Assembly (NCBI RefSeq): GCF_004348735.1
Contig: NZ_SMKT01000059.1
Coordinates: forward strand, 1 to 47,612
Reading direction: 5' to 3'
Length of the DNA: 47,612 nt
From: Actinomadura sp. KC06
GTDB taxonomy: Bacteria; Actinomycetota; Actinomycetes; Streptosporangiales; Streptosporangiaceae
The notes beneath the pieces are model-generated. The model saw nothing but the letters and a program-made list of their open reading frames with translations, made no database searches and was not told where the DNA came from. The translations under genes and the position numbers were made by a program. Shown here in pieces: positions 31,750 to 39,802 of this stretch. How positions within the stretch are numbered: position 1 is the stretch's first letter; the number at the start of each line of letters is the position of its first letter.

Positions 31750-32936
31750 CGCCGCCTCGCCCACGTCCAGGCGTACGCGTCGTCCTCGCAGGCCAGGCCG
31801 CCCTCGCCGAGTTCCAGCGGGTGGAAGGTGTCCACCATGACGGCCAGCTCGTCGAAGAACTCGACGCCGATGCTGCGCTCGTACGCGCCGGGCTGCGGCC
31901 CGTGCGCGAGCCCGCCGGGATGGACGGACACCGACCCCGGCCCGATGCCGGAGCCCTTGCGCGCCTCGTAGTCGCCGCCGCAGTAGAACATGATCTCGTC
32001 GGAGTCGACGTTGGAGTGGTAGTAGGGCACCGGGATCGACAGCGGGTGATAGTCGACCTTGCGCGGCACGAAGTTGCACACGACGAAGTTGTGGCCCTCG
32101 AACACCTGGTGGACGGGCGGCGGCTGGTGCACGCGTCCGGTGATCGGCTCGAAGTCGTGGACGCTGAACGTGAACGGGTAGAGGCAGCCGTCCCAGCCGA
32201 CGACGTCGAACGGGTGCCGGGCGTAGGTCATCCGCGTGCCGGTGATGCCGCGCGAGCCGCGGTGCTTGACGAGGACCTCGACGTCGGTCGCGTCCGACTG
32301 GAGCGGCTCGTCGGGTCCGTGCAGGTCGCGCTCGCAGTAGGGGGCGTTCTCCAGGAACTGCCCGAAGCGCGACAGGTAGCGCTTCGGCGGCGCGATGTGG
32401 CCCCTGGCCTCGATGGCGTACGCGCGGAGCGGCTGGTCGCCGGTGGGCAGCCAGCGGTGCGTGGTGGACGTCGGGATGATGACGTAGTCGCCCTGCTTCG
32501 CCGCCAGCGTCCCGAAGACCGTCTCGACCGTCGCGGTGCCGGACTCGACGTAGACGATCTCGTCGCCGGTCGCGTTGCGGTACAGCGGCGAGTCGGCGGC
32601 GGACACGACGTACGACAGCCGCACGTCGCTGTTGCCGAGGATCAGCCTGCGTCCGGTGACGACGTCGGTCTCGGCCCACGTCTCCTTGGGGAACAGGTCG
32701 TGCAGCTTGAGATGGCGCGGCTTGAGCGGATGGTTGGGGGTCGTCGTCCCGTCCGGGGTCTCCCAGACCTGTGAGTCGACGATCGCGGACGGGATCTCCC
32801 GGTGGTACAGGAGGGACGAGTCCGACGAGAACCCCTCCTCGCCCATCAGTTCCTCGAAGTAGAGCCGCTCATCGCCGTCCCTGTGCTGGGTGTGGCGCTT
32901 CGGCGGCACGTGGCCGACCCGGCGGTAGTGGGCCAT
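31746..32936 (-). CDS. hmgA: Homogentisate 1,2-dioxygenase
   Basis: Opens the homogentisate ring to maleylacetoacetate using Fe(II) and oxygen. The product is 396 aa starting MAHYRRVGHVPPKRHTQHR, with GGAGGCGAGG upstream. A two-cupin fold is evident: GDEIVYVESGTATVETVFG, GDYVIIPTSTTHRW, then the active-site part PYYHSNVDSDEIMFYCGGDYEARKG and HPGGLAHGPQPG with the Fe-binding His/Glu residues. It is shorter than the 430-450 aa enzymes but typical of the actinobacterial form. First gene of hmgA-unknown-fahA; the MarR gene upstream points the same way. Confidence 0.95.
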   Translation of the reverse strand: MAHYRRVGHVPPKRHTQHRDGDERLYFEELMGEEGFSSDSSLLYHREIPSAIVDSQVWETPDGTTTPNHPLKPRHLKLHDLFPKETWAETDVVTGRRLILGNSDVRLSYVVSAADSPLYRNATGDEIVYVESGTATVETVFGTLAAKQGDYVIIPTSTTHRWLPTGDQPLRAYAIEARGHIAPPKRYLSRFGQFLENAPYCERDLHGPDEPLQSDATDVEVLVKHRGSRGITGTRMTYARHPFDVVGWDGCLYPFTFSVHDFEPITGRVHQPPPVHQVFEGHNFVVCNFVPRKVDYHPLSIPVPYYHSNVDSDEIMFYCGGDYEARKGSGIGPGSVSVHPGGLAHGPQPGAYERSIGVEFFDELAVMVDTFHPLELGEGGLACEDDAYAWTWARRR

Positions 32937-32952
32937 GGTCCTCGCCTCCGAT

Positions 32953-32967
32953 GGTTAACGCATTAAC
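32953..32967. promoter_or_regulatory. GGTTAACGCATTAAC inverted repeat at the hmgA promoter, probable MarR site
   Basis: GTTAA-CGCA-TTAAC is a perfect 5-bp inverted repeat 17 nt upstream of the hmgA ATG, in a short AT-rich stretch. A GGTT/AACC repeat also precedes the MarR gene, so both could be bound by that regulator. Confidence 0.5.
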
Positions 32968-33023
32968 TATTTTGTGCCGACACTACGACTCTTCTCCCTA
33001 GGAGGGAAGGGCCTAACCTCGTG

Positions 33024-33581
33024 TCAGCTTCGCTCGCGTGCGTCGAACTGCTCCCGGCCCGCGATGAGCTTGTCCAGCAGCATGATCAGCATCTGCTGCT
33101 CGGTCTCGGTGAGCACGTCGGCCCACTGCCGCTCGCGCTCGTTCTGCACGGTGAAGATCTCCAGCATGGCCCGGTGCCCGTGCTCGGTCAGCGTCAGGAT
33201 GACCGACCGGCCGTCGCGCTCGCCTGGCGTGCGGGCGAGCATCCCGTCGGCGACGAGCGTCTTCGCCAGGTTCGATACCGCCGCTCTGCTCATGCCGGCG
33301 AGCGTCGCGGCCCGTCCGGGCTCCAGCGGTCCCGCCAGCCAGGTGACGAACAGCAGCCGGAACGCCGCCCACGAGTGCCCGCGCGGCCGGTGGACGGTGG
33401 ACTCCAGGTCGTAGGTGACGATCGCCGAGGCCCGGTTCAGCGTCAGCAGCAGCCGGGTCGCGAGCCGGTGCGGGAAGCCGAACTCGTCCGAGAGCCGGCG
33501 CCCGGCGAGGTCGACGAACGACCAGAAGTCGAGCTGCTCGCCGTTGCCGTTCACCCCCGCCACCTTCTCAATGTGATTCAT
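33024..33581 (-). CDS. MarR family regulator, probably of the homogentisate operon
   Basis: A 185-residue MarR protein. The winged helix-turn-helix is RAATLAGMSRAAVSNLAKTLVADGMLARTPGERDGRSVILTLTEHG, with the DGR wing turn typical of MarR. An N-terminal helical part of about 60 residues (LDFWSFVDLAGRRLSDEFGF) is longer than usual and may take part in dimerisation. ATG 33581 abuts an inverted repeat, whereas GTG 33554 has AAGGTGG upstream, so the true start is uncertain. It lies 87 bp upstream of hmgA on the same strand, and homogentisate or phenylacetate-type ligands would be expected. Confidence 0.88.
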   Translation of the reverse strand: MNHIEKVAGVNGNGEQLDFWSFVDLAGRRLSDEFGFPHRLATRLLLTLNRASAIVTYDLESTVHRPRGHSWAAFRLLFVTWLAGPLEPGRAATLAGMSRAAVSNLAKTLVADGMLARTPGERDGRSVILTLTEHGHRAMLEIFTVQNERERQWADVLTETEQQMLIMLLDKLIAGREQFDARERS

Positions 33582-33598
33582 GGTTTGACTATTTAACC
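33582..33598. promoter_or_regulatory. GGTT-N9-AACC inverted repeat before the MarR gene
   Basis: GGTTTGACTATTTAACC directly adjoins the upstream-most MarR start. It shares GGTTAA (read on the other strand) and AATAGT words with the hmgA site at 32953-32967, consistent with autoregulation. Confidence 0.45.
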
Positions 33599-33705
33599 CT
33601 GGTCGGGCCCGGATGTCAGCCGGGCCCGGGCGTCAGGCGGGTCGGCCGGGTGTCAGCCGGAGATCATCGGGAAGATCCTTTGGGGAGCGTGCTGGGGGAG
33701 GGACG

Positions 33706-35439
33706 ATGGCGACGGTCGCCGACCAGTTCATCGACGTGTTGCGGCAGGCCGGCGTCCGGCGGATCTACGGGGTGGTGGGCGACAGCCTGAACCCGGTCGT
33801 GGACGCCGTCCGCCGCACGGGCGGCATCGACTGGGTGCACGTCCGCAACGAGGAGGCGGGCGCGTTCGCCGCCGCGGCCGAGGCCCAGACCACGGGACGG
33901 CTGGCCGTCTGCGCGGGAAGCTGCGGCCCCGGCAACACCCACCTCATCCAGGGCCTGTACGACGCGCACCGCTCGGGGGCGCCCGTGCTGGCGCTGGCGT
34001 CGCAGATCCCGAGCGTCCAGGTCGGCAGCGGCTACTTCCAGGAGACGCATCCCGAACGGCTCTTCGTCGACTGCAGCCACTACTGCGAGGCGATCAGCAC
34101 GCCCGCCCAGATGCCGCGCATTCTCCGCACGGCGATCCAGCACGCGGTCGGGCTCGGCGGCGTCGCCGTCCTGACCCTGCCCGGTGACATCGCCAGCAAG
34201 GACGCCGCGAACGCGACCGGCGAGCACGATTTCCTCATCCGGAAGGGGATCGTCAGGCCGCCGTCCGACCAGGTGACGCAGCTGGCGGGCGCGCTCAACC
34301 GGGCGCGCAAGGTCATGCTGTTCTGCGGGTCCGGCGTCAAGGACGCCCATTCCGAGGTGATGCAGCTGGCCCACAAGGTGCTCTCACCCGTAGGCCACGC
34401 ACTGCGCGGCAAGGAATGGATCCAGTTCGACAACCCATTCGACGTGGGCATGAGCGGCCTGCTCGGTTACGGCGCCTGCTACGAGGCCATGCAGGAGGCG
34501 GACCTGGTGCTCCTCCTCGGCACCGACTTCCCGTACGACCCGTTCCTGCCTGGCAAGAACACCATCCAGATCGACGACGACCCGTCCAAACTGGGTCGCC
34601 GGACCCCGCTCGACTTGGCCGTCCATGGCGACATTGGCGAGACGCTGCGGCTCGTCCTGGACAAGGTCCAGCAGAAGCGCGATCAGACGTACCTGAACGA
34701 GATGCTGCACCGGCATGCCCGCGCTTTGGAGAACGTCGTCTCCGCCTACACGCGCGACATCGAGAAGCACATCCCGATCCACCCTGAATACGTCGCGAGC
34801 GTCCTGGACGACCTCGCCGCAGACGACGCGATATTCACCGTGGACACCGGCATGTGCAACGTCTGGGTAGCCCGCTACATAACCCCCAACGGACGCCGCC
34901 GCGTGATGGGCTCGTTCGTCCACGGCTCCATGGCGAACGCACTCCCACACGCCATCGGCGCCCAGTACGGCGCACCCGGCCGCCAGGTCATCTCCGTTTC
35001 CGGTGACGGCGGCCTAGGGATGCTGATGGGCGAACTCCTCACGGTCAAGCTGCATCGCGTCCCCGTGAAAATCATCGTGTTCAACAACGCGTCCCTAGGC
35101 ATGGTGCGCCTGGAAATGCTGGTGGACGGCCTCCCGTCCTACGAAACCGACCACGAGCCGGTCGACTACGCCGCGATCGCCGAAGCGATCGGCATCGAAT
35201 CGGCCCGTGTGGAGCGCCCCTCAGACGTCCGCACGGTGATGGAACGCGCCCTAGCCGCCCCTGGCCCCTACCTCCTGGACGTCGTCACCGACCCGAACGC
35301 CCTGTCCATCCCACCCCACATCACCCCGCAACAGGTGAAAGGTTTCGCACTAGCGGCGGGAAAGACCGTCCTGACAGGCGGCGTAGGCAAGATGCTCGAC
35401 CTGGCCCGAAGCAACCTCCGCAACATTCCGCGCCCCTGA
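33706..35439 (+). CDS. Thiamine-diphosphate enzyme, pyruvate:quinone oxidase (PoxB) type
   Basis: A 577-residue ThDP enzyme with GGGGGAGGG upstream of ATG 33706. The N-terminal pyrimidine domain has YGVVGDSLNPVVDAVRRTGGIDWVHVRNEEAGAFAAAAEA with the ThDP-activating Glu. The middle domain binds FAD in relatives (FCGSGVKDAHSEV, LLLGTDFPYDPFLP). The C-terminal domain has the ThDP motif SVSGDGGLGMLMGELLTVKLHRVPVKIIVFNN. The sequence style (SQIPSVQVGSGYFQETHPERLFVDCSHYCE) is that of PoxB, which oxidises pyruvate to acetate and CO2 at the membrane with quinone. An acetolactate-synthase-like function is the main alternative. Confidence 0.88.
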   Translation: MATVADQFIDVLRQAGVRRIYGVVGDSLNPVVDAVRRTGGIDWVHVRNEEAGAFAAAAEAQTTGRLAVCAGSCGPGNTHLIQGLYDAHRSGAPVLALASQIPSVQVGSGYFQETHPERLFVDCSHYCEAISTPAQMPRILRTAIQHAVGLGGVAVLTLPGDIASKDAANATGEHDFLIRKGIVRPPSDQVTQLAGALNRARKVMLFCGSGVKDAHSEVMQLAHKVLSPVGHALRGKEWIQFDNPFDVGMSGLLGYGACYEAMQEADLVLLLGTDFPYDPFLPGKNTIQIDDDPSKLGRRTPLDLAVHGDIGETLRLVLDKVQQKRDQTYLNEMLHRHARALENVVSAYTRDIEKHIPIHPEYVASVLDDLAADDAIFTVDTGMCNVWVARYITPNGRRRVMGSFVHGSMANALPHAIGAQYGAPGRQVISVSGDGGLGMLMGELLTVKLHRVPVKIIVFNNASLGMVRLEMLVDGLPSYETDHEPVDYAAIAEAIGIESARVERPSDVRTVMERALAAPGPYLLDVVTDPNALSIPPHITPQQVKGFALAAGKTVLTGGVGKMLDLARSNLRNIPRP

Positions 35440-35455
35440 CCTGGCGTCCGATGCC

Positions 35456-36319
35456 CTAGCCGGGGATCCGGACAGCGGCGCCCGTGACGCGGACGCGGGG
35501 GTCGTCGTCGCGGAGTTCCACCGCGAGGAGCCCGGGACGGCCCATGTCCTCGCCCTGGTGGAGCGTGAGCGTGGCGGCGGAGGCGACCTCGCCGAGTTCC
35601 CGGAGGTAGGCGCCGAACGCGGCCGCCGCGGCGCCGGTGGCGGGGTCCTCCACCACGCCGCCGACCGGGAACGGGTCGCGGACGTGGAAGACGTGCCGCG
35701 ACGCGCGCCACACCAGCTGGACGGTGGTCAGATCGTGCCTGGTCATGTACTCGGCCAGGCGGTCGAAGTCGTAGTCCAGATCGGCCAGGCGTTCGCGGGT
35801 GGCGGCCGCCAGGACCAGGTGGCGGGCTCCCGCGAAGGCGAAACGGGGCGGAAGGGCGGGATCGAGGTCGTCCTTGCCCCAGCGCAGGAGGTCCAGGGCC
35901 TGGGCGACGTCGGCCGCCTCTTCCAGGTAGGGCTCGACGCTGGTGAGCGTCGCGTGGAGGACGCCGTCGACCTCGGCGACCTCGACGGGGACCGTGCCGC
36001 TCTTGGTGGCGAACGTGAGAGCGCCCGGGCCGGTCCGCTCCGCCAGGGCGACCGCGGTGGCGACGGTTGCGTGGCCGCAGAACGGGACCTCGGCTTTGGG
36101 GCTGAAGTAGCGGAGGGTGAAGGCTCTGCCCGACCCGCCGAGGCTGTCCGGCGGGGCGGTGAGGAACGCGGTTTCCGAATAGCCCAGGTCCGCGGCGATC
36201 GCGAGCATGGCCGCGTCGTCCAGCTCGGAGGCGTCCAGGACGACCCCGGCCGGGTTGCCTCCCACGGGGTCGGTCGCGAAGGCGGTGTAGTGCAGCACCT
36301 CACTGCTCAGATCGGTCAT
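35456..36319 (-). CDS. PhzF family protein (isomerase-like)
   Basis: A 287-residue two-domain protein with a diaminopimelate-epimerase-like fold. Family motifs are YTAFATDPVGGNPAGVV, DLGYSETAFL containing the catalytic Glu, RYFSPKAEVPFCGHATVATAVAL, and VVEDPATGAAAAAFGAYLRE. ATG 36319, with another ATG at 36334 in frame. PhzF itself isomerises an intermediate in phenazine synthesis, but most genomic homologues have unknown substrates and no phenazine genes are present here. It converges with the PoxB-like gene. Confidence 0.9.
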   Translation of the reverse strand: MTDLSSEVLHYTAFATDPVGGNPAGVVLDASELDDAAMLAIAADLGYSETAFLTAPPDSLGGSGRAFTLRYFSPKAEVPFCGHATVATAVALAERTGPGALTFATKSGTVPVEVAEVDGVLHATLTSVEPYLEEAADVAQALDLLRWGKDDLDPALPPRFAFAGARHLVLAAATRERLADLDYDFDRLAEYMTRHDLTTVQLVWRASRHVFHVRDPFPVGGVVEDPATGAAAAAFGAYLRELGEVASAATLTLHQGEDMGRPGLLAVELRDDDPRVRVTGAAVRIPG

Positions 36320-36352
36320 ACCGCCATCGAACACCAGGAGCAGACCAGCCGG

Positions 36353-37351
36353 TCAAGCCCGGTTCTTGTGGGCTAGGGCGGCGAGGGTCTCCCAGATCAG
36401 GCGGTGGGCGTTGTTGACCGTCAGGTCCGCGTGGTCGTAGGGCGGGCAGACCTCTGTCACGTCCAGGGCCACCACGTTGGTCTGCAGCGCGACCTGGCGG
36501 ACGGCCCGGAGGAGGTCGGCCGGTGCGAGGCCGCCGGGCTCGGGTGTCCCGGTGCCGGGTGCGAAACCGGGGTCCAGGACGTCGATGTCGATCGAGAGGT
36601 AGATCCCGTCGGTGCCGTCGCAGGCCTCGGCGATGATGTCGTCCATCACGGCCTTGATCCCGCGCTCCCAGATCTCCTGCATGGTGTGGTGGCGCATGCC
36701 CTGTTCGCGCATCCACGCCTGCACGTCGGCCGGGGGCCAGTAGCCGCGCAGGCCCACCTGGACGAAGTCCCTGCCCGCGATCGCTCCGGACTCGATCAGG
36801 CGTCGCATCGGCGTCCCGTGGCTGGCGAGGTTGCCGCGGAGGATGTCGGCGGTGTCGGCATGCGCGTCGAAATGCACCATGCCGATCCGGCCGTGGTGGG
36901 CGGCGACCGCCGTCCCGCTCGGCCACGTCACCGAGTGGTCGCCGCCGATCACCACGGGGATGATGCCGCGGCTGACGACGTCCAGCACCCGCTGGTGGAT
37001 CGCCGCGCGGGACGGCTCCCACATTCCGGGCGAGACGATCGCGTCGCCGTAGTCGACCACGGTGAGGTGATCGAAGATCTCGATCTGCAGGTCCAGGTGG
37101 TAGCTGCCGGCGTCGTAGGCGTTCGCGCGCAGCGCCCGTGGGCCGAACCGGGCGCCGGGACGGTTGGTGGTGTTGTCGTCCCACGGCGCGCCGACCACGG
37201 CGACGTCGGGACGCCACTCGTCCAGCTGCTCCGGCTCGGTCAGGTGGGGGCGCAGCCCGAACGTCGGCACTCCCATGTACGAGGACGAGTCGAGCTGGGC
37301 CTGCATGCCGGACGGCAGGACCGGACGGCCGCCAGGTGATTCACGTGTCAT
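36353..37351 (-). CDS. Agmatinase/guanidinobutyrase family ureohydrolase
   Basis: A 332-residue Mn-dependent ureohydrolase. Metal-site motifs are IPVVIGGDHSVTWP, GMVHFDAHADT and IYLSIDIDVLDPGFAPGTGTPEPGG, all intact. The N-terminal ATG 37351 (MTRESPGGRPVLP) is preceded by a strong drop in coding character. It hydrolyses agmatine or 4-guanidinobutyrate to urea and an amine; which one is not readable. It is divergent from a DUF5937/ArsR-type regulator gene, 55 bp away, which may control it. Confidence 0.93.
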   Translation of the reverse strand: MTRESPGGRPVLPSGMQAQLDSSSYMGVPTFGLRPHLTEPEQLDEWRPDVAVVGAPWDDNTTNRPGARFGPRALRANAYDAGSYHLDLQIEIFDHLTVVDYGDAIVSPGMWEPSRAAIHQRVLDVVSRGIIPVVIGGDHSVTWPSGTAVAAHHGRIGMVHFDAHADTADILRGNLASHGTPMRRLIESGAIAGRDFVQVGLRGYWPPADVQAWMREQGMRHHTMQEIWERGIKAVMDDIIAEACDGTDGIYLSIDIDVLDPGFAPGTGTPEPGGLAPADLLRAVRQVALQTNVVALDVTEVCPPYDHADLTVNNAHRLIWETLAALAHKNRA

Positions 37352-37406
37352 GCCGACAGTCCACGGCGGCGGTGCCCCGCTGCCAATGAATGTAGCGTGT
37401 GGCTTA

Positions 37407-38411
37407 ATGGTCAGCTTCGTGCTCGGCGTCGAGGACCTCGCCGACGCGCGCTTCGCCGTCTCGCCACTGCAGGAGACCGTGCTCAGCCTGCGGGTGCTGC
37501 GCGATCCCGGCCTGTCGGCGTTGCACCTGCCGTGGCGCAGGTCGGTGATCGGCCGCCTCGGTGGTCTCGACGCCGCGCTGCTGATGTCCCTGATCGGACG
37601 GCGTCTCGCCCTTCCCGACTTCCTGACGCCCGCGCCGGCGGTGTTCGCCCCGGCCTTCGAGGACGAACTGGCCGTGGCCCGCCGCACCCGTCCCGATGTG
37701 GTGCGCCGCGACCTGATCGGCGTCCACGCGCCGGGTCCCGTTCCCGAGGCGCTGCGTGCGGCCGGCGGGGACGACGCGGCCGTGGCCCGCCTCGGCGACG
37801 CGATCTGCGACGCCCTGCTCCGGTACTGGCGGACGGCCGTCGAACCGGTCTGGCCGCAGATGCGCCTGGTCCTGGAGGCGGACATGACCTACCGCGCACG
37901 ACGCCTGGCCCTGGGCGGCGCGCGCCTGCTCTTCTCCGACATGCACCCCAACCTGCGCTGGCGGGACGGAGTGCTCACGATCGACAAGACGATCGTCGAG
38001 CATCGTGTGGCGTCGTCCGGGAGGGGCCTGCTGCTGATCCCTTCGGTGTTCGCCCACCAACCCGCGCCCCCGGTCAGGCCGGACGAACCGCCGCTGCTCG
38101 CCTACCCCTGCCGCGCGGTGGCCACGCTGTGGGCCCCGGCGCCCGTGCCCGACGCGACCGCGCTCGCCGCGCTGGTCGGCGAACCGAAGGCCAAACTGCT
38201 CCGCCTCCTGGACGAACCGCTGGCGACGGTGGAACTGGCCCATCGGCTGAAGGTGACGCCGAGCGCGGTATCGCAGCATTTGCGCGTTCTGCACGCGGCC
38301 GGTCTGGTCGCCCGGGCACGCCAGGGACGGCGCGTCCTGTATCGCCGCAGCCCGCTCGGTGACGAACTGGCCGCTCCCAAAGGCTCTTCTGCTCCATCGG
38401 CGCTAAGCTGA
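37407..38411 (+). CDS. DUF5937/ArsR-type transcriptional regulator
   Basis: A 334-residue protein. The long N-terminal region (DUF5937 type; LGVEDLADARFAVSPLQETVLSLRVLRDPG) is followed at about residues 265-325 by an ArsR-like winged helix-turn-helix: KLLRLLDEPLATVELAHRLKVTPSAVSQHLRVLHAAGLVARARQGRRVLYRRS. ATG 37407 has no Shine-Dalgarno sequence, but TAGCGT (37393-37398) ends 8 nt before it, suggesting a leaderless mRNA. It probably regulates the divergent ureohydrolase or the RibD-like gene 4 nt downstream. Confidence 0.85.
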   Translation: MVSFVLGVEDLADARFAVSPLQETVLSLRVLRDPGLSALHLPWRRSVIGRLGGLDAALLMSLIGRRLALPDFLTPAPAVFAPAFEDELAVARRTRPDVVRRDLIGVHAPGPVPEALRAAGGDDAAVARLGDAICDALLRYWRTAVEPVWPQMRLVLEADMTYRARRLALGGARLLFSDMHPNLRWRDGVLTIDKTIVEHRVASSGRGLLLIPSVFAHQPAPPVRPDEPPLLAYPCRAVATLWAPAPVPDATALAALVGEPKAKLLRLLDEPLATVELAHRLKVTPSAVSQHLRVLHAAGLVARARQGRRVLYRRSPLGDELAAPKGSSAPSALS

Positions 38412-38415
38412 GGTA

Positions 38416-38976
38416 ATGCGTCCTCTTAGGTATTCCATCAATGTCACATTGGACGGGTGCTGCGATCACCGTGAAGGGCACACGGACGAAGAATTGCATC
38501 GACACTCGACCGAGATCCTGGCCCGGGCCGATGCCCTCATCTTTGGCCGGGTGACCTACGAAATGATGGAGGCCGCGTTTCGGACGCCGGCGCGGACGGG
38601 GGTCAGGCCCGAGGGGATGGAACCCTGGATGTTCCCCTTCGTCCAGACGATCGACGCGGCAAAGAAATACGTCGTGTCGAGCACCCTGGACCAGGTCGAC
38701 TGGAACGCCGAGCTCCTGCGCGGCGACCTGGGGGAGGCGGTTCAACGGCTCAAGGAGGAGCCGGGGAAGGGGCTGTACGTGGGGGGCGTGACGCTCCCGC
38801 TGGCGCTGGCCGAGCTCGGATTGATCGATGAGTACGAGTTCATCGTGCATCCCAGGCTGGTGGGCCACGGGCCGACGGTGTTCGCGGGCCTGTCGAAGGC
38901 CGTCGAATTGAAGCTCGTGAGCCGGCAGGAGTTCGGTTCGGGCGCGGTGGCGATGCGGTACGAGCCGATAAGGTAA
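38416..38976 (+). CDS. Dihydrofolate reductase-like protein (RibD C-terminal family)
   Basis: A 186-residue NAD(P)H-binding reductase fold: RPLRYSINVTLDGCCDH at the start, LARADALIFGRVTYEMMEAAF, KKYVVSSTLDQVDW, LYVGGVTLPLALAELGLIDEYEFIVHPRLVGHG and the C-terminal strand. Such standalone RibD-C/DHFR-like proteins are widespread in actinobacteria and mostly uncharacterised. It follows the regulator with 4 nt between, so they form an operon. Confidence 0.9.
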   Translation: MRPLRYSINVTLDGCCDHREGHTDEELHRHSTEILARADALIFGRVTYEMMEAAFRTPARTGVRPEGMEPWMFPFVQTIDAAKKYVVSSTLDQVDWNAELLRGDLGEAVQRLKEEPGKGLYVGGVTLPLALAELGLIDEYEFIVHPRLVGHGPTVFAGLSKAVELKLVSRQEFGSGAVAMRYEPIR

Positions 38977-38982
38977 CCGCCG

Positions 38983-39014
38983 GGCGGGCCATTTCTGTGG
39001 CGGGCCATTTCTGT
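38983..39014 (+). repeat. Perfect 16-nt tandem duplication
   Basis: GGCGGGCCATTTCTGT occurs twice head to tail (38983-38998, 38999-39014) in the gap between the convergent RibD-like and TetR genes. It is probably recent slippage, with no hairpin that would act as a terminator. Confidence 0.65.
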
Positions 39015-39032
39015 CGCGAGCAGGACCTGTCG

Positions 39033-39734
39033 TCACGGGGTCGGGGCGGACGGATGTTCGGAGAGACGGGTCTCGATTCCGTCCAGGACGATTGACAGGC
39101 CGAGCTTGAAGCCGCTGTCGAAGTCGGCTTCGCCGGCGCGAAAGGTCTTGGCCAGGGCCGGGTAGTCGGAGGCGCGGTCGCGGAGGAGCTGTTCTGCCTG
39201 GTCTCGTAGATGCGCTTCGGCGGCGGGATCGCGGAAACGGGATCGCCATGCGAGTTCCTCGGCGACGAAGCCGTGGACGTAGCCGCTGACCGCACTCACG
39301 GCCGCGGTGAGCGTCGGGCCCTTCAGGCCCGCCCGGTCCAGGGCGGCGAAGATCTGCTCGGAGCGGGCGAGGGCGCCGGGGCCCAGCAGCGGACGGGTGC
39401 CGACCAGCGCGGGGATCCACGGGTGGCCGAGCATGACCTTTCGGCTGTGGGTCAATTGGCGCGTCAGGACGTCCCGCCATGTCGCGTCCGGGTCGGTCAC
39501 GATCTCGATCTCGGCGAGGGCGGCGTCCAGGGCCAGGTCGAGCAGGTCCTCCTTGGCGGCGACGTACTCGTACAGCGACATCGTTCCGGCGCCGAGGCGG
39601 GCGGCCAGGCGGCGCATCGAGAAGCCGTTCACGCCTTCGGCGTCCAGAAGCGCGATCGCGGCCTCGATGATTCGTTCCCGGGAAAGGCGTGGCTTGCGCG
39701 GACTTTCCCCGTCCCGGAACCAGATGCTGTCCAT
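39033..39734 (-). CDS. TetR family regulator (TetR-type C-terminal domain)
   Basis: A 233-residue regulator. The DNA-binding part is LSRERIIEAAIALLDAEGVNGFSMRRLAARLGAGTMSLYEYVAAKEDLLDLALD. The C-terminal domain (LGHPWIPALVGTRPLLGPGALARSEQIFAALDRAGL) is of the TetR_C class 1 type. On its own strand TACACT ends 6 nt before the ATG, so translation may be leaderless. It is divergent from the DUF885-type gene, with a perfect palindrome in the gap. Confidence 0.93.
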   Translation of the reverse strand: MDSIWFRDGESPRKPRLSRERIIEAAIALLDAEGVNGFSMRRLAARLGAGTMSLYEYVAAKEDLLDLALDAALAEIEIVTDPDATWRDVLTRQLTHSRKVMLGHPWIPALVGTRPLLGPGALARSEQIFAALDRAGLKGPTLTAAVSAVSGYVHGFVAEELAWRSRFRDPAAEAHLRDQAEQLLRDRASDYPALAKTFRAGEADFDSGFKLGLSIVLDGIETRLSEHPSAPTP

Positions 39735-39743
39735 CCGTGCAGT

Positions 39744-39759
39744 GTACGGAAAACCGTAC
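39744..39759. promoter_or_regulatory. Perfect palindrome GTACGG-AAAA-CCGTAC, TetR operator
   Basis: This 16-bp site with 6-bp arms and 4-bp A-tract spacer lies 9 bp upstream of the leftward TetR start and 43 bp upstream of the rightward peptidase-like gene. It overlaps the presumed TetR -10 box. Highly likely to be the site of that TetR. Confidence 0.75.
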
Positions 39760-39802
39760 GGCTAGCGTTGAGCCAGGGCGACGTCGGACGGAGGAGGGTG
39801 TC

